A stretch of 64,000 nt of DNA from Glandiceps talaboti (taxonomy: Eukaryota; Hemichordata; Enteropneusta; Spengelidae): positions 24,552,725 through 24,616,724 of the forward strand of contig NC_135555.1 of the NCBI RefSeq assembly GCF_964340395.1. The letters run 5' to 3'. Shown piece after piece: positions 1-60,496 of the stretch. Numbering within the stretch: position 1 is the stretch's first letter; the number at the start of each line of letters is the position of its first letter. Below the pieces are notes generated by a model. That model had not been told where the DNA came from. It saw nothing but the letters and a program-made list of their open reading frames with translations, and did no database searches. The position numbers and the translations under genes are program-made.

Positions 1-3000
1 ATAAAGATACTTCATTAAACTTTCACAGTGATGTATAAAGATACTTCATTAAACTTTCACAGTGATGTATAAAGATACTTCATTAAACTTTCACAGTGAT
101 GTATAAAGATACTTCATTAAACTTTCACAGTGATGTATAAAGATACTTCATTAAACTTTCACAGTGATGTATAAAGATACTTCATTAAACTTTCACAGTG
201 ATGTATAAAGATACTTCATTAAACTTTCACAGTGATGTATAAAGATACTTCATTAAACTTTCACAGTGATGTATAAAGATACTTCATTAAACTTTCACAG
301 TGATGTATAAAGATACTTCATTAAACTTTCACAGTGATGTATAAAGATACTTCATTAAACTTTCACAGTGATGTATAAAGATACTTCATTAAACTTTCAC
401 AGTGATGTATAAATATACTTCATTAAACTTTCACAGTGATGTATACAGGTACTTCATTAAACTTTCACAGTGATGTATAAAGATACTTCATTAAACTTTC
501 CCCAGTGATGTATAAAGATACTTCATTAAACTTTCACAGTGATGTATACAGATACTTCATTAAACTTTCACAGTGATGTATAAAGATACTTCATTAAACT
601 TTCACAGTGATGTATACAGATACTTCATTAAACTTTCACAGTGATGTATAAAGATACTTCATTAAACTTTCCCCAGTGATGTATAAAGATACTTCATTAA
701 ACTTTCACAGTGATGTATAAAGATACTTCATTAAACTTTCACAGTGATGTATACAGATACTTCATTAAACTTTCACAGTGATGTATAAAGATACTTCATT
801 AAACTTTCACAGTGATGTATACAGATACTTCATTAAACTTTCACAGTGATGTATACAGATACTTCATTAAACTTTCACAGTGATGTATAAAGATACTTCA
901 TTAAACTTTCACAGTGATGTATAAAGATACTTCATTAAACTTTCACAGTGATGTATAAAGATACTTCATTAAACTTTCACAGTGATGTATACATATACTT
1001 CATTAAACTTTCACAGTGATGTATAAAGATACTTCATTAAACTTTCAGTGATGTATAAAGATACTTCATTAAACTTTCACAGTGATGTATAGAGATACTT
1101 CATTAAACTTTCACAGTGATGTATAAAGATACTTCATTAAACTTTCACAGTGATGTATACAGATACTTCATTAAACTTTCACAGTGATGTATACAGATAC
1201 TTCATTAAACTTTCACAGTGATGTATAAAGATACTTCATTAAACTTTCACAGTGATGTATACAGATACTTCATTAAACTTTCCCCAGTGATGTATACATA
1301 TACTTCATTAAACTTTCACAGTGATGTATAAAGATACTTCATTAAACTTTCACAGTGATGTATACAGATACTTCATTAAACTTTCACAGTGATGTATAAA
1401 GATACTTCATTAAACTTTCCCCAGTGATGTATACAGGTACTTCATTAAACTTTCACAGTGATGTATAAAGATACTTCATTAAACTTTCACAGTGATGTAT
1501 ACAGATACTTCATTAAACTTCCCCAGTGATGTATACAGATACTTCATTAAACTTTCACAGTGATGTATAAAGATACTTCATTAAACTTTCACAGTGATGT
1601 ATACAGATACTTCATTAAACTTTCACAGTGATGTATAAAGATACTTCATTAAACTTTCACAGTGATGTATACAGATACTTCATTAAACTTTCACAGTGAT
1701 GTATAAAGATACTTCATTAAACTTTCACAGTGATGTATACAGATACTTCATTAAACTTTCACAGTGATGTATAAAGATACTTCATTAAACTTTCAGTGAT
1801 GTATACAGATACTTCATTAAACTTTCACAGTGATGTATACAGATACTTCATTAAACTTTCACAGTGATGTATAAAGATACTTCATTAAACTTTCACAGTG
1901 ATGTATAAAGATACTTCATTAAACTTTCACAGTGATGTATACAGATACTTCATTAAACTTTCCCCAGTGATGTATAAAGATACTTCATTAAACTTTCACA
2001 GTGATGTATAAAGATACTTCATTAAACTTTCACAGTGATGTATAAAGATACTTCATTAAACTTTCACAGTGATGTATACAGATACTTCATTAAACTTTCA
2101 CAGTGATGTATAAAGATACTTCATTAAACTTTCACAGTGATGTATACAGATACTTCATTAAACTTTCACAGTGATGTATAAAGATACTTCATTAAACTTT
2201 CACAGTGATGTATACAGATACTTCATTAAACTTTCACAGTGATGTATAAAGATACTTCATTAAACTTTCACAGTGATGTATACAGATACTTCATTAAACT
2301 TTCACAGTGATGTATACAGATACTTCATTAAACTTTCACAGTGATGTATACAGATACTTCATTAAACTTTCACAGTGATGTATAAAGATACTTCATTAAA
2401 CTTTCACAGTGATGTATAAAGATACTTCATTAAACTTTCACAGTGATGTATAAAGATACTTCATTAAACTTTCACAGTGATGTATACAGATACTTCATTA
2501 AACTTTCCCCAGTGATGTATAAAGATACTTCATTAAACTTTCACAGTGATGTATAAAGATACTTCATTAAACTTTCACAGTGATGTATAAAGATACTTCA
2601 TTAAACTTTCACAGTGATGTATACAGATACTTCATTAAACTTTCACAGTGATGTATAAAGATACTTCATTAAACTTTCACAGTGATGTATACAGATACTT
2701 CATTAAACTTTCACAGTGATGTATACAGATACTTCATTAAACTTTCACAGTGATGTATACAGATACTTCATTAAACTTTCCCCAGTGATGTATAAAGATA
2801 CTTCATTAAACTTTCAGTGATGTATACAGATACTTCATTAAACTTTCACAGTGATGTATACAGATACTTCATTAAACTTTCACAGTGATGTATAAAGATA
2901 CTTCATTAAACTTTCACAGTGATGTATAAAGATACTTCATTAAACTTTCACAGTGATGTATAAAGATACTTCATTAAACTTTCACAGTGATGTATAAAGA

Positions 3001-5850
3001 TACTTCATTAAACTTTCACAGTGATGTATAAAGATACTTCATTAAACTTCCCCAGTGATGTATAAAGATACTTCATTAAACTTTCACAGTGATGTATACA
3101 GATACTTCATTAAACTTTCAGTGATGTATAAAGATACTTCATTAAACTTTCACAGTGATGTATACAGATACTTCATTAAACTTTCACAGTGTTGTATACA
3201 GATACTTCATTAAACTTTCCCCAGTGATGTATAAAGATACTTCATTAAACTTTCACAGTGATGTATACAGATACTTCATTAAACTTTCACAGTGATGTAT
3301 ACAGATACTTCATTAAACTTTCACAGTGATGTATACAGATACTTCATTAAACTTTCACAGTGATGTATACAGATACTTCATTAAACTTTCACAGTGATGT
3401 ATAAAGATACTTCATTAAACTTCCCCAGTGATGTATACAGATACTTCATTAAACTTTCAGTGATGTATAAAGATACTTCATTAAACTTTCACAGTGATGT
3501 ATAAAGATACTTCATTAAACTTTCACAGTGATGTATAAAGATACTTCATTAAACTTTCACAGTGATGTATAAAGATACTTCATTAAACTTTCACAGTGAT
3601 GTATAAAGATACTTCATTAAACTTTCACAGTGATGTATAAAGATACTTCATTAAACTTTCACAGTGATGTATACAGATACTTCATTAAACTTTCACAGTG
3701 ATGTATAAAGATACTTCATTAAACTTTCACAGTGATGTATACAGATACTTCATTAAACTTTCACAGTGATGTATACAGATACTTCATTAAACTTTCACAG
3801 TGATGTATACAGATACTTCATTAAACTTTCCCCAGTGATGTATAAAGATACTTCATTAAACTTTCAGTGATGTATACAGATACTTCATTAAACTTTCACA
3901 GTGATGTATACAGATACTTCATTAAACTTTCACAGTGATGTATAAAGATACTTCATTAAACTTTCACAGTGATGTATAAAGATACTTCATTAAACTTTCA
4001 CAGTGATGTATAAAGATACTTCATTAAACTTTCACAGTGATGTATAAAGATACTTCATTAAACTTTCACAGTGATGTATAAAGATACTTCATTAAACTTT
4101 CACAGTGATGTATACAGATACTTCATTAAACTTTCAGTGATGTATAAAGATTCTTCATTAAACTTTCACAGTGATGTATAAAGATACTTCATTAAACTTT
4201 CACAGTGATGTATACAGATACTTCATTAAACTTTCACAGTGATGTATAAAGATACTTCATTAAACTTTCCCCAGTGATGTATAAAGATACTTCATTAAAC
4301 TTTCACAGTGATGTATAAAGATACTTCATTAAACTTTCCCCAGTGATGTATAAAGATACTTCATTAAACTTTCACAGTGATGTATAAAGATACTTCATTA
4401 AACTTTCACAGTGATGTATAAAGATACTTCATTAAACTTTCACAGTGATGTATACAGATACTTCATTAAACTTTCAGTGATGTATAAAGATACTTCATTA
4501 AACTTTCCCCAGTGATGTATAAAAATACTTCATTAAACTTTCACAGTGATGTATACAGATACTTCATTAACTTTCACAGTGATGTATAAAGATACTTCAT
4601 TAAACTTTCACAGTGATGTATACAGATACTTCATTAAACTTTCACAGTGATGTATACAGATACTTCATTAAACTTTCCCCAGTGATGTATAAAGATACTT
4701 CTGTCATTAAACTTTCACAGTGATGTATAAAGATACTTCATTAAACTTTCACAGTGATGTATACAGATACTTCATTAAACTTTCACAGTGATGTATACAG
4801 ATACTTCATTAAACTTTCCCCAGTTATGTATAAAGATACTTCATTAAACTTTCACAGTGATGTATAAAGATACTTCATTAAACTTTCACAGTGATGTATA
4901 AAGATACTTCATTAAACTTTCACAGTGATGTATACAGATACTTCATTAAACTTTCACAGTGATGTATACAGATACTTCATTAAACTTTCCCCAGTGATGT
5001 ATAAAGATACTTCATTAAACTTTCACAGTGATGTATACAGATACTTCATTAAACTTTCACAGTGATGTATAAAGATACTTCATTAAACTTTCACAGTGAT
5101 GTATAAAGATACTTCATTAAACTTTCACAGTGATGTATACAGATACTTCATTAAACTTTCACAGTGATGTATAAAGATACTTCATTAAACTTTCACAGTG
5201 ATGTATAAAGATACTTCATTAAACTTTCACAGTGATGTATAAAGATACTTCATTAAACTTTCACAGTGATGTATAAAGATACTTCATTAAACTTTCACAG
5301 TGATGTATACAGATACTTCATTAAACTTTCACAGTGATGTATAAAGATACTTCATTAAACTTTCACAGTGATGTATAAAGTTACTTCATTAAACTTTCAC
5401 AGTGATGTATAAAGATACTTCATTAAACTTTCACAGTGATGTATAAAGATACTTCATTAAACTTTCACAGTGATGTATAACGATACTTCATTAAACTTTC
5501 CCCAGTGATATATAAAGATACTTCATTAAACTTTCCCCAGTGATGTATACAGATACTTCATTAAACTTTCACAGTGATGTATAAAGATACTTCATTAAAC
5601 TTTCCCCAGTGATGTATACAGATACTTCATTAAACTTTCACAGTGATGTATAAAGATACTTCATTAAACTTTCACAGTGATGTATAAAGATACTTCATTA
5701 AACTTTCACAGTGATGTATAAAGATACTTCATTAAACTTTCACAGTGATGTATACAGATACTTCATTAAACTTTCCCCAGTGATGTATACAGATACTTCA
5801 TTAAACGTTCCACAGTGATGTATACAGATACTTCATTAAACTTTCCCAAA
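1..5850. repeat. 34-bp satellite array, about 172 copies, open at left edge
   Basis: Head-to-tail units containing ACTTCATTAAACTTTCACAG followed by TGATGTATAAAGAT. Common variants are ATAAAGAT/ATACAGAT and CACAG/CCCCAG, plus 2-bp-shorter units with TTCAGTG. The first dozen units are nearly identical, then variant types interdigitate. The array continues beyond the window start and decays sharply at 5850. It lies 3' of GSS. Confidence 0.97.
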
Positions 5851-6342
5851 TAATACATCGAGTACTGATTAACACGTCCAATGTCTAATTATTGGTATTT
5901 AACAATTTTCCGGTAAATATATTGAAAAATGATACTCTAATTACAACCAGTACAGTTTTAACATGGTGACAGATTTATAATATGATGACAGATTTATAAC
6001 ATGGCGACAGATTTATAACTGAACTTTTACTCAAGAATAAACTTACCACTACACCACCTACAGATAATATTGACCACTAATTATCAGATACAATGTCTTT
6101 TTTATAATTAATTGACCAATTTTTAGTGAATATATCGTGGTCTGTATTTGATCAAAAAAAGCAGCTTTAATATAAGAGAAATGTAATCATTGCATTTGAT
6201 AGAGGTTCTGACAGATCATATCAATGTTCATTTCAATTATATCTAGCACAAAACTGTGTCTTACTTGCATGGAAAAAATATTTCATGTAGTGAGTATTTT
6301 TTTTGTACAATCACTTAAAATATTTTAGATCACAAACTGCAT
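5851..6342. other. AT-rich unique spacer
   Basis: No coding potential recognised. Contains two or three short imperfect copies of the phrase GATGACAGATTTATAA near 5967-6018. Otherwise nothing seen. Confidence 0.6.
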
Positions 6343-7110
6343 GTCTGTGTGCGTGTGTGTGTGTGTGGGGGGGGGAGGGGGTCATATCACTGTACTTGTA
6401 GCATTCTGCCCACTGTGTGTGTGTGTGTGTGGGGGGATCATATCACTGTACTTGTAGCATTTTACCTACTGTGTGTGTGTGTGGGGGGGGGGGGTCATAT
6501 CACTGTACTTGTAGCATTTTACCTACTGTGTGTGTGTGGGGGGGGGGGTGTCATATCAAAGTGTACTTGTAGCATTTTACCCAATGTGTGTGTGTGTGGG
6601 GGGGGGGGGGTCATATCAAAGTGTACTTGTAGCATTTTACCTACTGTGTGTGTGTGTGGGGGGGGGGGGGTCATATCACTGTACTTGTAGCATTTTACCT
6701 ACTGTGTGTGTGGGGGGGGGGGGGGGTGTCATATCAAAGTGTACTTGTAGCATTTTACCTACTGTGTGTGTGTGTGGGGGGGGGGGGTCATATCACTGTA
6801 CTTGTAGCATTTTACCTAATGTGTGTGTGTGTGTGGGGGGGTGTCATATCAACGTGTACTTGTAGCATTTTACCCAATGTGTGTGTGTGTGGGGGGGGGG
6901 TGTCATATCAAAGTGTACTTGTAGCATTGTACCTAATGTGTGTGTGTGTGGGGGGGGGGGTCATATCAAAGTGTACTTGTAGCATTTTACCCAATGTGTG
7001 TGTGTGGGGAGGGGGGGTCATATCAAAGTGTACTTGTAGCATTATACCTAATGAGTGTGTGTGTGTGTGTGGGTGTCATATCAAAGTGTACTTGTAGCAT
7101 TGTACCTAAT

Positions 7111-7141
<31 letters not shown>

Positions 7142-7800
7142 GTCATATCAAAGTGTACTTGTAGCATTTTACCTACTGTGTGTGTGTGTGGGGGGGGGGT
7201 GTCATATCAAAGTGTACTTGTAGCATTATACCTATTGTGTGTGTGTGTGGGGGGGGGGTGTCATATCAAAGTGTACTTGTCGCATTGTACCTAATGTGTG
7301 TGTGTGGGGGGGGGGGGGGTCATATCAAAGTGTACTTGTAGCATTTTACCTACTGTGTGTGTGTGTGTGGGGGGGGGGGGTGTCATATCAAAGTGTACTT
7401 GTAGCATTATACCTATTGTGTGTGTGGGGGGGGTGTCATATCAAAGTGTACTTGTAGCATTATACCTATTGTGTGTGTGTGGGGGGGGGGGGGTGTCATA
7501 TCAAAGTGTACTTGTAGCATTATACCTATTGTGTGTGTGGGGGGGGGGGGTGTCATATCAAAGTGTACTTGTCGCATTGTACCTATTGTGTGTGTGTGTG
7601 GGGGGGGTGTCATATCAAAGTGTACTTGTAGCATTATACCTATTGTGTGTGTGGGGGGGGTGTCATATCAAAGTGTACTTGTGGCATTATACCTATTGTG
7701 TGTGTGTGTGGGGGGGGTGTCATATCAAAGTGTACTTGTAGCATTATACCTATTGTGTGTGGGGGGGGGGGTGTCATATCAAAGTGTACTTGTGGCATTC
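6343..7800. repeat. GT/poly-G minisatellite, about 25 copies of about 58 bp
   Basis: Each unit joins a (GT)n tract and a run of roughly 7-18 G to a constant part TCATATCAAAGTGTACTTGT then AGCATTTTACC. Unit length varies with the G and GT runs. All G runs are on the plus strand, so this is a long array of potential quadruplex or triplex tracts. Short open frames across it are artefacts. Confidence 0.95.
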
Positions 7801-9235
7801 TCAGGAAGCATATTCAATCATCACTAGTACAAACATGGTACATTACATTACATCTCAGACATAATTTATAATTGAATTATTTAATAAATGCAATTTTTAA
7901 TAGATATGTAAACTTCAAAGCCCTATAGACCAATTTATTGCTATTGAAGCCATACATTGACACTAACATAAATCAGATAAACTTAATTATCTTTTTTAAC
8001 AACAAAGTATTTTGTTAATTACACACTAGTAAACTAGTCACATGTACCCATGGTATCAAATCATCTCTTTACCACTATCTAGCTCAATGAGATATCATCA
8101 ACCAACAGTTGTTCATGCAAATGACAAATAAACCCCCAACTGTTGGATTGATGTAAACAGTGTATAAGTAGCATTCTGAGTTGACAAATATACCATATTT
8201 AGACACTGCGTAATTGCTCCAATAAACACTAATTTATTATTGGACAGAATTCTGTGATTGATTAACATATGATGGTAATGACTGTGTGGGAGGCTTCGGT
8301 TGAATTTCCTCTCAGGACCTCATTGAGCTGGACGTAAAGTGATATGTTGAGACTTGAAGCCAGAGAGAGCACTAGTCTATTAGTAAAAACACACTTCTGA
8401 AGTCACCTTGGACCACTTTCATTTGGCACCCATGTTTTCCTATCTAGTACATGATTATATGAAAAATATTAGAAACGAACTTTATAAGTTCCTTTATCCA
8501 AAAGTTAAATCAAATTAGTGATTGAACATTGTTAATTCCTCTAAGTTACTATGTTTAAATGTCCAATTCTTGACTAGAATATGACTTGTTGTCACCACAG
8601 AGGATGCTATATTAAATACTCACAACATTGGATTTATAAGCAGAGAACCATATCATTCTGAAGTCTTCAGTTGATATGGCTAACATGATTAAATAAATAC
8701 ATTTAGTCTATTGATTTCCTCCGACTATCAAATCCATCAATAACAATTTGTTTCTTTCAAGAGTAGATTAAATTAAATAAAATTATCTCCCTAAAAAATC
8801 AAAATTCTGTCATAATCATAAAATTATGATACTGGGGAAAATATCACATTTCATTTTTTTTTTAAAATCTGTGATTCAATAATATCACAAAGTGTAGCTA
8901 GCATAATATGCTATATTGATTATAAACAATATTGTTACAGTATTTTATCTGTTTTCATCATTTATGTATTTAGTTACTGAATGTACTCTAGTGATTACAT
9001 CATGCACACATACCATAGAGTACTCAAACAAGCACAAATGACTCTAAACATATCATTACTTACTTTACACAATTAATGTTCATATTGTTCCTATTTAAGA
9101 AGTGATTATGAACTCAGTTTACAGTTGAAATGTTCATTATCATGGTTGTTATTGTTTTCTGCAATTCTACAACATGACATGCCAATCATATAACATCACA
9201 AGACGATTTTAAAAAAGATATTTACTGTACATTGC
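7801..9235. other. Unique AT-rich 3' flank of GSS, no gene recognised
   Basis: No conserved coding block or splice structure recognised on either strand. May include 3' UTR or downstream intergenic DNA of GSS. Several TTTATT motifs (AATAAA on the minus strand) occur, for example near 8230 and 9378, but I cannot choose a poly(A) site. Confidence 0.5.
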
Positions 9236-9324
9236 TTTGTGTTAATCAATATATCTGACTTGTTTTGTGTTAATCAATATATCTGACTTGTTTTGTGTTA
9301 ATCAATATATCTGACTTGTTTTGT
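9236..9324. repeat. 28-bp triplication
   Basis: Three nearly perfect copies containing GTTAATCAATATATCTGACT at 9241, 9269 and 9297. They lie downstream of the GSS stop, within the likely 3' UTR or flank. Confidence 0.9.
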
Positions 9325-9404
9325 ATTTTAAGCAGCTCTGCTCACCGTCTTTGTTGATTTTAGCCACTATATAAATGTTTTTATTATTACTATTATTACT
9401 ACTA

Positions 9405-9612
9405 CAGAAAGTGGTCACCAAAGTTACAGACTGTCCAAAACTGCTGACATAGTCTTCTAAAGCAAGTAAATAATAATAATAATAATGTTGGTTTTTATAT
9501 ATCGCCTTCCCAGCCAGTCTGGGTGCTCAAAGCACTTTACAATTATAGAAGTCATCATACAAGGTATGGATTGTCCAGAATTACTGACATAGTCTACTAT
9601 AGAAAGTGGTCA
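9405..9612. repeat. Degenerate copies of the GSS exon 10 tail and a dispersed-repeat fragment
   Basis: The end of exon 10 with its stop (plus strand around 9600-9655, phrases AGAAAGTGGTCA and GGACTGTCCAAAACTGCTG) has two degenerate relatives downstream of the stop, at about 9408-9463 and 9548-9600. Between them (about 9466-9545) is (TAA)n plus a segment reading TTTATATATCGCC and CTCAAAGCACTTTACA. This resembles a widespread invertebrate dispersed-repeat motif; that family recall is tentative. Confidence 0.6.
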
Positions 9613-55871
<46,259 letters not shown>

Positions 55872-55917
55872 GATGGTATATGATATTCATCAGCTAGTTG
55901 GCAGGTCAGAGGTCAAG
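55872..55917 (-). other. GSS: Probable 5' UTR part of exon 1
   Basis: Reading leftwards on the minus strand, a pyrimidine-rich stretch ending TTTCTTTGTATAG at about 55918 looks like a 3' splice site. If used, 46 nt of 5' UTR precede the ATG. This implies at least one upstream noncoding exon. It is inferred from sequence only; transcription could instead start close by. Confidence 0.4.
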
Positions 55918-56860
55918 CTATACAAAGAAACAGATATTACCAAAATAGAAAGTTGTAATATTTGTGGGTTTACAATGCTGGTGAATTAATGCTAGTAAAG
56001 TGATGTTATAAATAGAGTACATGTACATGTACTAGGCTATGAAATATACCATTAGTTGGTCATGTTGATAGGCAGGAATGACTCAACAATTATTATTAAA
56101 GTGTCACAGGGTGAGTTTATTGGCTTTTTACTCAAGTAAAAGTACATTTAAAGAAAACACATTCCAGTATCATAATTTATGTCAATGCATGTCTTCTACA
56201 TTACAATTGTCTTCTGTTAGAAAAGTTGGTTGCATGTATGAATTTCCTGAACATTTTTTGATACATATCATAAATTACGTCATCAGATCATTTATAAGTT
56301 ATATCTTAATACCAGGTTTGAGTCAATTGGTGGTTAAGTATGCTTCAGTAGGTACAATAATGTGAGTACTTTAAATGTGCGGTAAAAGCCACACCTAAAC
56401 ACATATAAACTCGGCTTGTGTCCCTTTTAAAATGTCTACTTGCACTTAGCTCCATTTCACATTCATTGACATTTGTTCTCTACATTTGACTTTCAATAGT
56501 GTGTCTGTATTTGTCAATGTCAATATGTGTGATGATGGGTGGATGGGAGAGGGTGCATGTCAAGTGCAAGTCTAGAATTCTTCAAATCAAATATATATTT
56601 CTATCAATTTACCAAAGTATACAATCATTAAAATGTTTCACAGAATCTTAATTAATAAAAGTCCTATTGATGAACAAAAATGTCCCTGCTGCAGCTAGTG
56701 CAGGTTTAATATATATTCTAAATATACAATGTGCCTGTACAAATACATGCACAGCTACTCTACATGCATACATGTATGGTGGTACACTTCTATATTGAAA
56801 TTTATTTTGAGTGTAAAAGAAATATTCAACATAGGAAACCTTGTACATCCTAGCACTAGG
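55918..56860. other. Unique sequence upstream of GSS exon 1
   Basis: Probably intron 0 if the upstream noncoding exon is right. Small open frames at 55807-55989 and 56078-56365 (plus) and 56648-56848 (minus) show no recognised domain. Confidence 0.4.
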
Positions 56861-57560
56861 GTGGGCACATCCTAGTGTTAGAATGTGGCCACATCCTTAC
56901 AGTGCTAAGAAGAAGAGCACAGCTATGTACCAGCTGTGTGCCTCACAGTCCCGTTACAGGGTACATTTTTCCAAATGGTTGTGAAAAATATGCCTGTTGC
57001 ATGGATGTGGAATACCACCCTGTGCCATGACTTTTGCATCCCAGCACCATAGATGTGTACTACTACACTACTACATACCTAGCACACAGTTGTGCACATA
57101 CTGCATACCTAGCACACAGTTGTGCACACATATGTAACAGCTATGGTCCTGTAGCAACCATTTTGTTCATATCTGACTAGCATTGCTCACATAGCTGGTA
57201 CATGGATAACATAGCTGGTACATGGCTGTGGGGAATACCTATGTTACAGCTATGCTAACATATATACATGTAGCTGGTACATGGCTGTGGGGGGGGGGGG
57301 AAGCTCTAAGTTGTACATGGATGTTGTAAAAACCTATGCTGCATTGCCATTTTTCACATCCATGTTACATTGATGTTGGCATACCAGTTACATATCTGTC
57401 TGTCAAATCTAGGTATGTTACACCTAGTGTGTTGGTCAGAGCTGTTAAGGGACATTGTACACATAGCTGGTACAGCCCCCGTGGCTCCACTGAGATGGTA
57501 CAGCTATGTGCACACCGCTGTCCTATAGGTATGTGAATGTTACAGGGGGTATAAGGTTTC
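56861..57560. repeat. Degenerate cluster of ACATAGCTGGTACATGG-like repeats
   Basis: Loosely repeated phrases (CTAGCACACAGTTGTGCACA at about 57078 and 57111; AGCTGGTACATGG at 57195, 57213, 57271) plus an 11-G run at about 57290. Irregular, old-looking repeat cluster; no gene seen. Confidence 0.6.
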
Positions 57561-58125
57561 TTTTACCTGTCCAGTTGTTGTTATAAAGCTTGAGTAACAA
57601 AATTTTCATTTACCTAGGGAAACATTCATCAAATCTACACATCATAATATCTATTGTTCATATGGTGACCTTTCTAAATTCATCACCTAGCTAAACTTAT
57701 AGTTCTCCATATGGTGACATTTCTATTTTTATACAGGGAAACATTCATCAACTTAAGGACACCTAGCTAACACTGTCAGCTAATCTTATGGTTCTTCATA
57801 TGGTGACATTTCTATTTTTATTGATGTTGACTTTGTTCTGATTTAGACCATCATTCTTATGTATTATGAGGACCAAGGGCTTATAATTTTATATTTCTCT
57901 CAACAACAAAAAGGTACAGGTACGTGTTTCTCTGTATTCATGTCAAGATGCAATGTATTGTGCATTTACCGTATTTAAACCACGACCACTTGCTAAACAG
58001 ACAATCTAACCATGGATATAATACATCCATGGTCTAACAAACACAATTTTATTGTACTATATACTGTCATTAGGTGTTATTCACTAAATTACTAATCACT
58101 GATAAATAGGTAAAATCTACATGAG
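57561..58125. repeat. Old duplication around CATATGGTGAC
   Basis: Phrases TTCATATGGTGAC and GGGAAACATTCATCA recur two or three times between 57600 and 57815. The rest is unique AT-rich DNA. Confidence 0.55.
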
Positions 58126-59848
58126 TTACCCATGTATTTTACTGGGGTTTACCATGTATTTTACTAGGGTTTACCATGTATTTTACTAGGGTTTACCATG
58201 TATTTTACTAGGGTTTACTATGTATTTTACTAGGGTTCACCATGTATTTTACTAGGGTTCACTATGTATTTTACTAGGGTTTACCATGTAATTTAATACT
58301 AGGGTTCACCATGTATTTTACTAGGGTTTACTATGTATTTTACTAGGGTTTACCATGTATTTTACTAGGGTTTACTATGTATTTTACTAGGGTTCACTAT
58401 GTATTTTACTAGGGTTCACTATGTATTTTACTAGGGTTCACTATGTATTTTACTAGGGTTCACTATGTATTTTACTAGGGTTCACTATGTATTTTACTAG
58501 GGTTTACTATGTATTTTACTGGGGTTTACCATGTATTTTACTAGGGTTTAATGTATTTTACTAGGGTTTACCATGTATTTTACTAGGGTTTACTATGTAT
58601 TTTACTAGGGTTTACTATGTATTTTACTAGGGTTCACTATGTATTTTACTAGGGTTTACCATGTATTTTACTAGGGTTTACCATGTATTTTACTAGGGTT
58701 CACTATGTATTTTACTAGGGTTTACTATGTATTTTACTGGGGTTTACCATGTATTTTACTAGGGTTTACTATGTATTTTACTAGGGTTTACCATGTATTT
58801 TACTAGGGTTTACTATGTATTTTACTAGGGTTTACTATGTATTTTACTGGGGTTTACCATGTATTTTACTAGGGTTTAATGTATTTTACTAGGGTTAACT
58901 ATGTATTTTACTAGGGTTTACTATGTATTTTACTAGGGTTAACTATGTATTTTACTAGGGTTTACTATGTATTTTACTAGGGTTTACCATGTATTTTACT
59001 AGGGTTTACCATGTATTTTACTAGGGTTTATCATGTATTTTACTAGGGTTCACTATGTATTTTACTGGGGTTTACCATGTATTTTACTAGGGTTCACTAT
59101 GTATTTTACTGGGGTTTACCATGTATTTTACTAGGGTTCACCATGTATTTTACTGTGGTTCACTATGTATTTTACTGGGGTTTACCATGTATTTTACTAG
59201 GGTTTACCATGTATTTTACTAGGGTTCACTATGTATTTTACTGGGGTTTACCATGTATTTTACTAGGGTTTACCATGTATTTTACTAGGGTTTACTATGT
59301 AGTTTATGTATTTTACTAGGGTTCACTATGTAGTTTATGTATTTTACTAGGGTTCACTATGTAGTTTATGTATTTTACTAGGGTTTACCATGTATTTTAC
59401 TAGGGTTCACTATGTAGTTTATGTATTTTACTAGGGTTTACCATGTATTTTACTAGGGTTCACTATGTAGTTTATGTATTTTACTAGGGTTCACTATGTA
59501 TTTTACTAGGGTTCACTATGTAGTTTATGTATTTTAGTAGGGTTCACCATGTATTTTATTAGGGTTTACTATGTAGTTTATGTATTTTACTAGGGTTCAC
59601 TATGTAGTTTATGTATTTTACTAGGGTTCACTATGTAGTTTATGTATTTTACTAGGGTTTACCATGTATTTTACTAGGGTTCACTATGTAGTTTATGTAT
59701 TTTACTAGGGTTCACCATGTATTTTACTAGGGTTTACTATGTATTTTACTAGGGTTTACTATGTATTTTACTGGGGTTTACCATGTATTTTACTAAGGGT
59801 TTACCATGTATTTTACTGGGGTTTACCATGTATTTTACTAGGGTTCAC
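58126..59848. repeat. 22-bp minisatellite, about 75 copies
   Basis: Unit TACCATGTATTTTACTAGGG plus TT, with variants TACTATG, TCACTATG and GGGG. From 59290 on, a longer unit with an added TAGTTTATGTA alternates. It lies between GSS exon 1 and the candidate first exon. Short open frames across it are artefacts. Confidence 0.95.
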
Positions 59849-60496
59849 GGATTTAGGATATTATGGTCTGATATTATAGTACATATATATATAGTGGCTG
59901 TTGAAATGGCAGCAGTGGGATTTTGAACTGGTATGTGGTATCGGTGAGATGCTAAAATCACAAAATAAGTAATGTGCAAAGTTTAATAACCTTAGTGATT
60001 ACAAAGTTATGAATGAACGTAAAATGTGACCCGCCAGGTAATATTCCATTTACTATTTACATCTCCCTCGATCATCCCCAAGAACCGATTTGTAAAAATT
60101 GACCAGCCCCCCCCCCCTACAAATTGTAATACAATTACTGCAGACTCTCTAAACGTTACAGATCTTCAACAGTTTTTTGCTGAATCACGATTGTTGATGA
60201 CATAGTTCTACGACAAAGGTAAAGAAGTTCAGTCAACTCCACAGTGTCACCGATTACGGAGACACCCCCGGGACTCCCGGTAGGAGAAATGGGCACAGAA
60301 TATGGCCATGGTCGAAACAGTTGCTCAATGGTTCCTCCTTAATGTGAATGTCGAATCATACAAACTTGTTATTGCCACCAATTTCGAGGGTTTTTACTAC
60401 AAAGTTCATACTTACATGATGCCAAGCAGACGTCTCATTCATGCAGTGACCTCAGAATGCCAATTAAAGGTCAAAGGTTAATCTATGTAACTCACC
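59849..60496. other. Unique sequence downstream of the candidate 5' exon
   Basis: Contains a run of about 12 C at 60104-60116 and no recognised coding block. Confidence 0.45.

Noticed and set aside
1-5850. CRISPR array
   Set aside because: Head-to-tail units with no unique spacers, in a eukaryotic context; the same applies to all other arrays here.
6349-7871. Overlapping Cys/Gly/Val-rich small open frames
   Set aside because: Products of the GT/poly-G minisatellite; frames change with homopolymer length and overlap each other.
58126-59848. Telomere-like interstitial repeat (TAGGGTT words)
   Set aside because: The unit is 22 bp with a constant CATGTATTTTAC part; the TAGGG word is incidental and not in TTAGGG tandem form.
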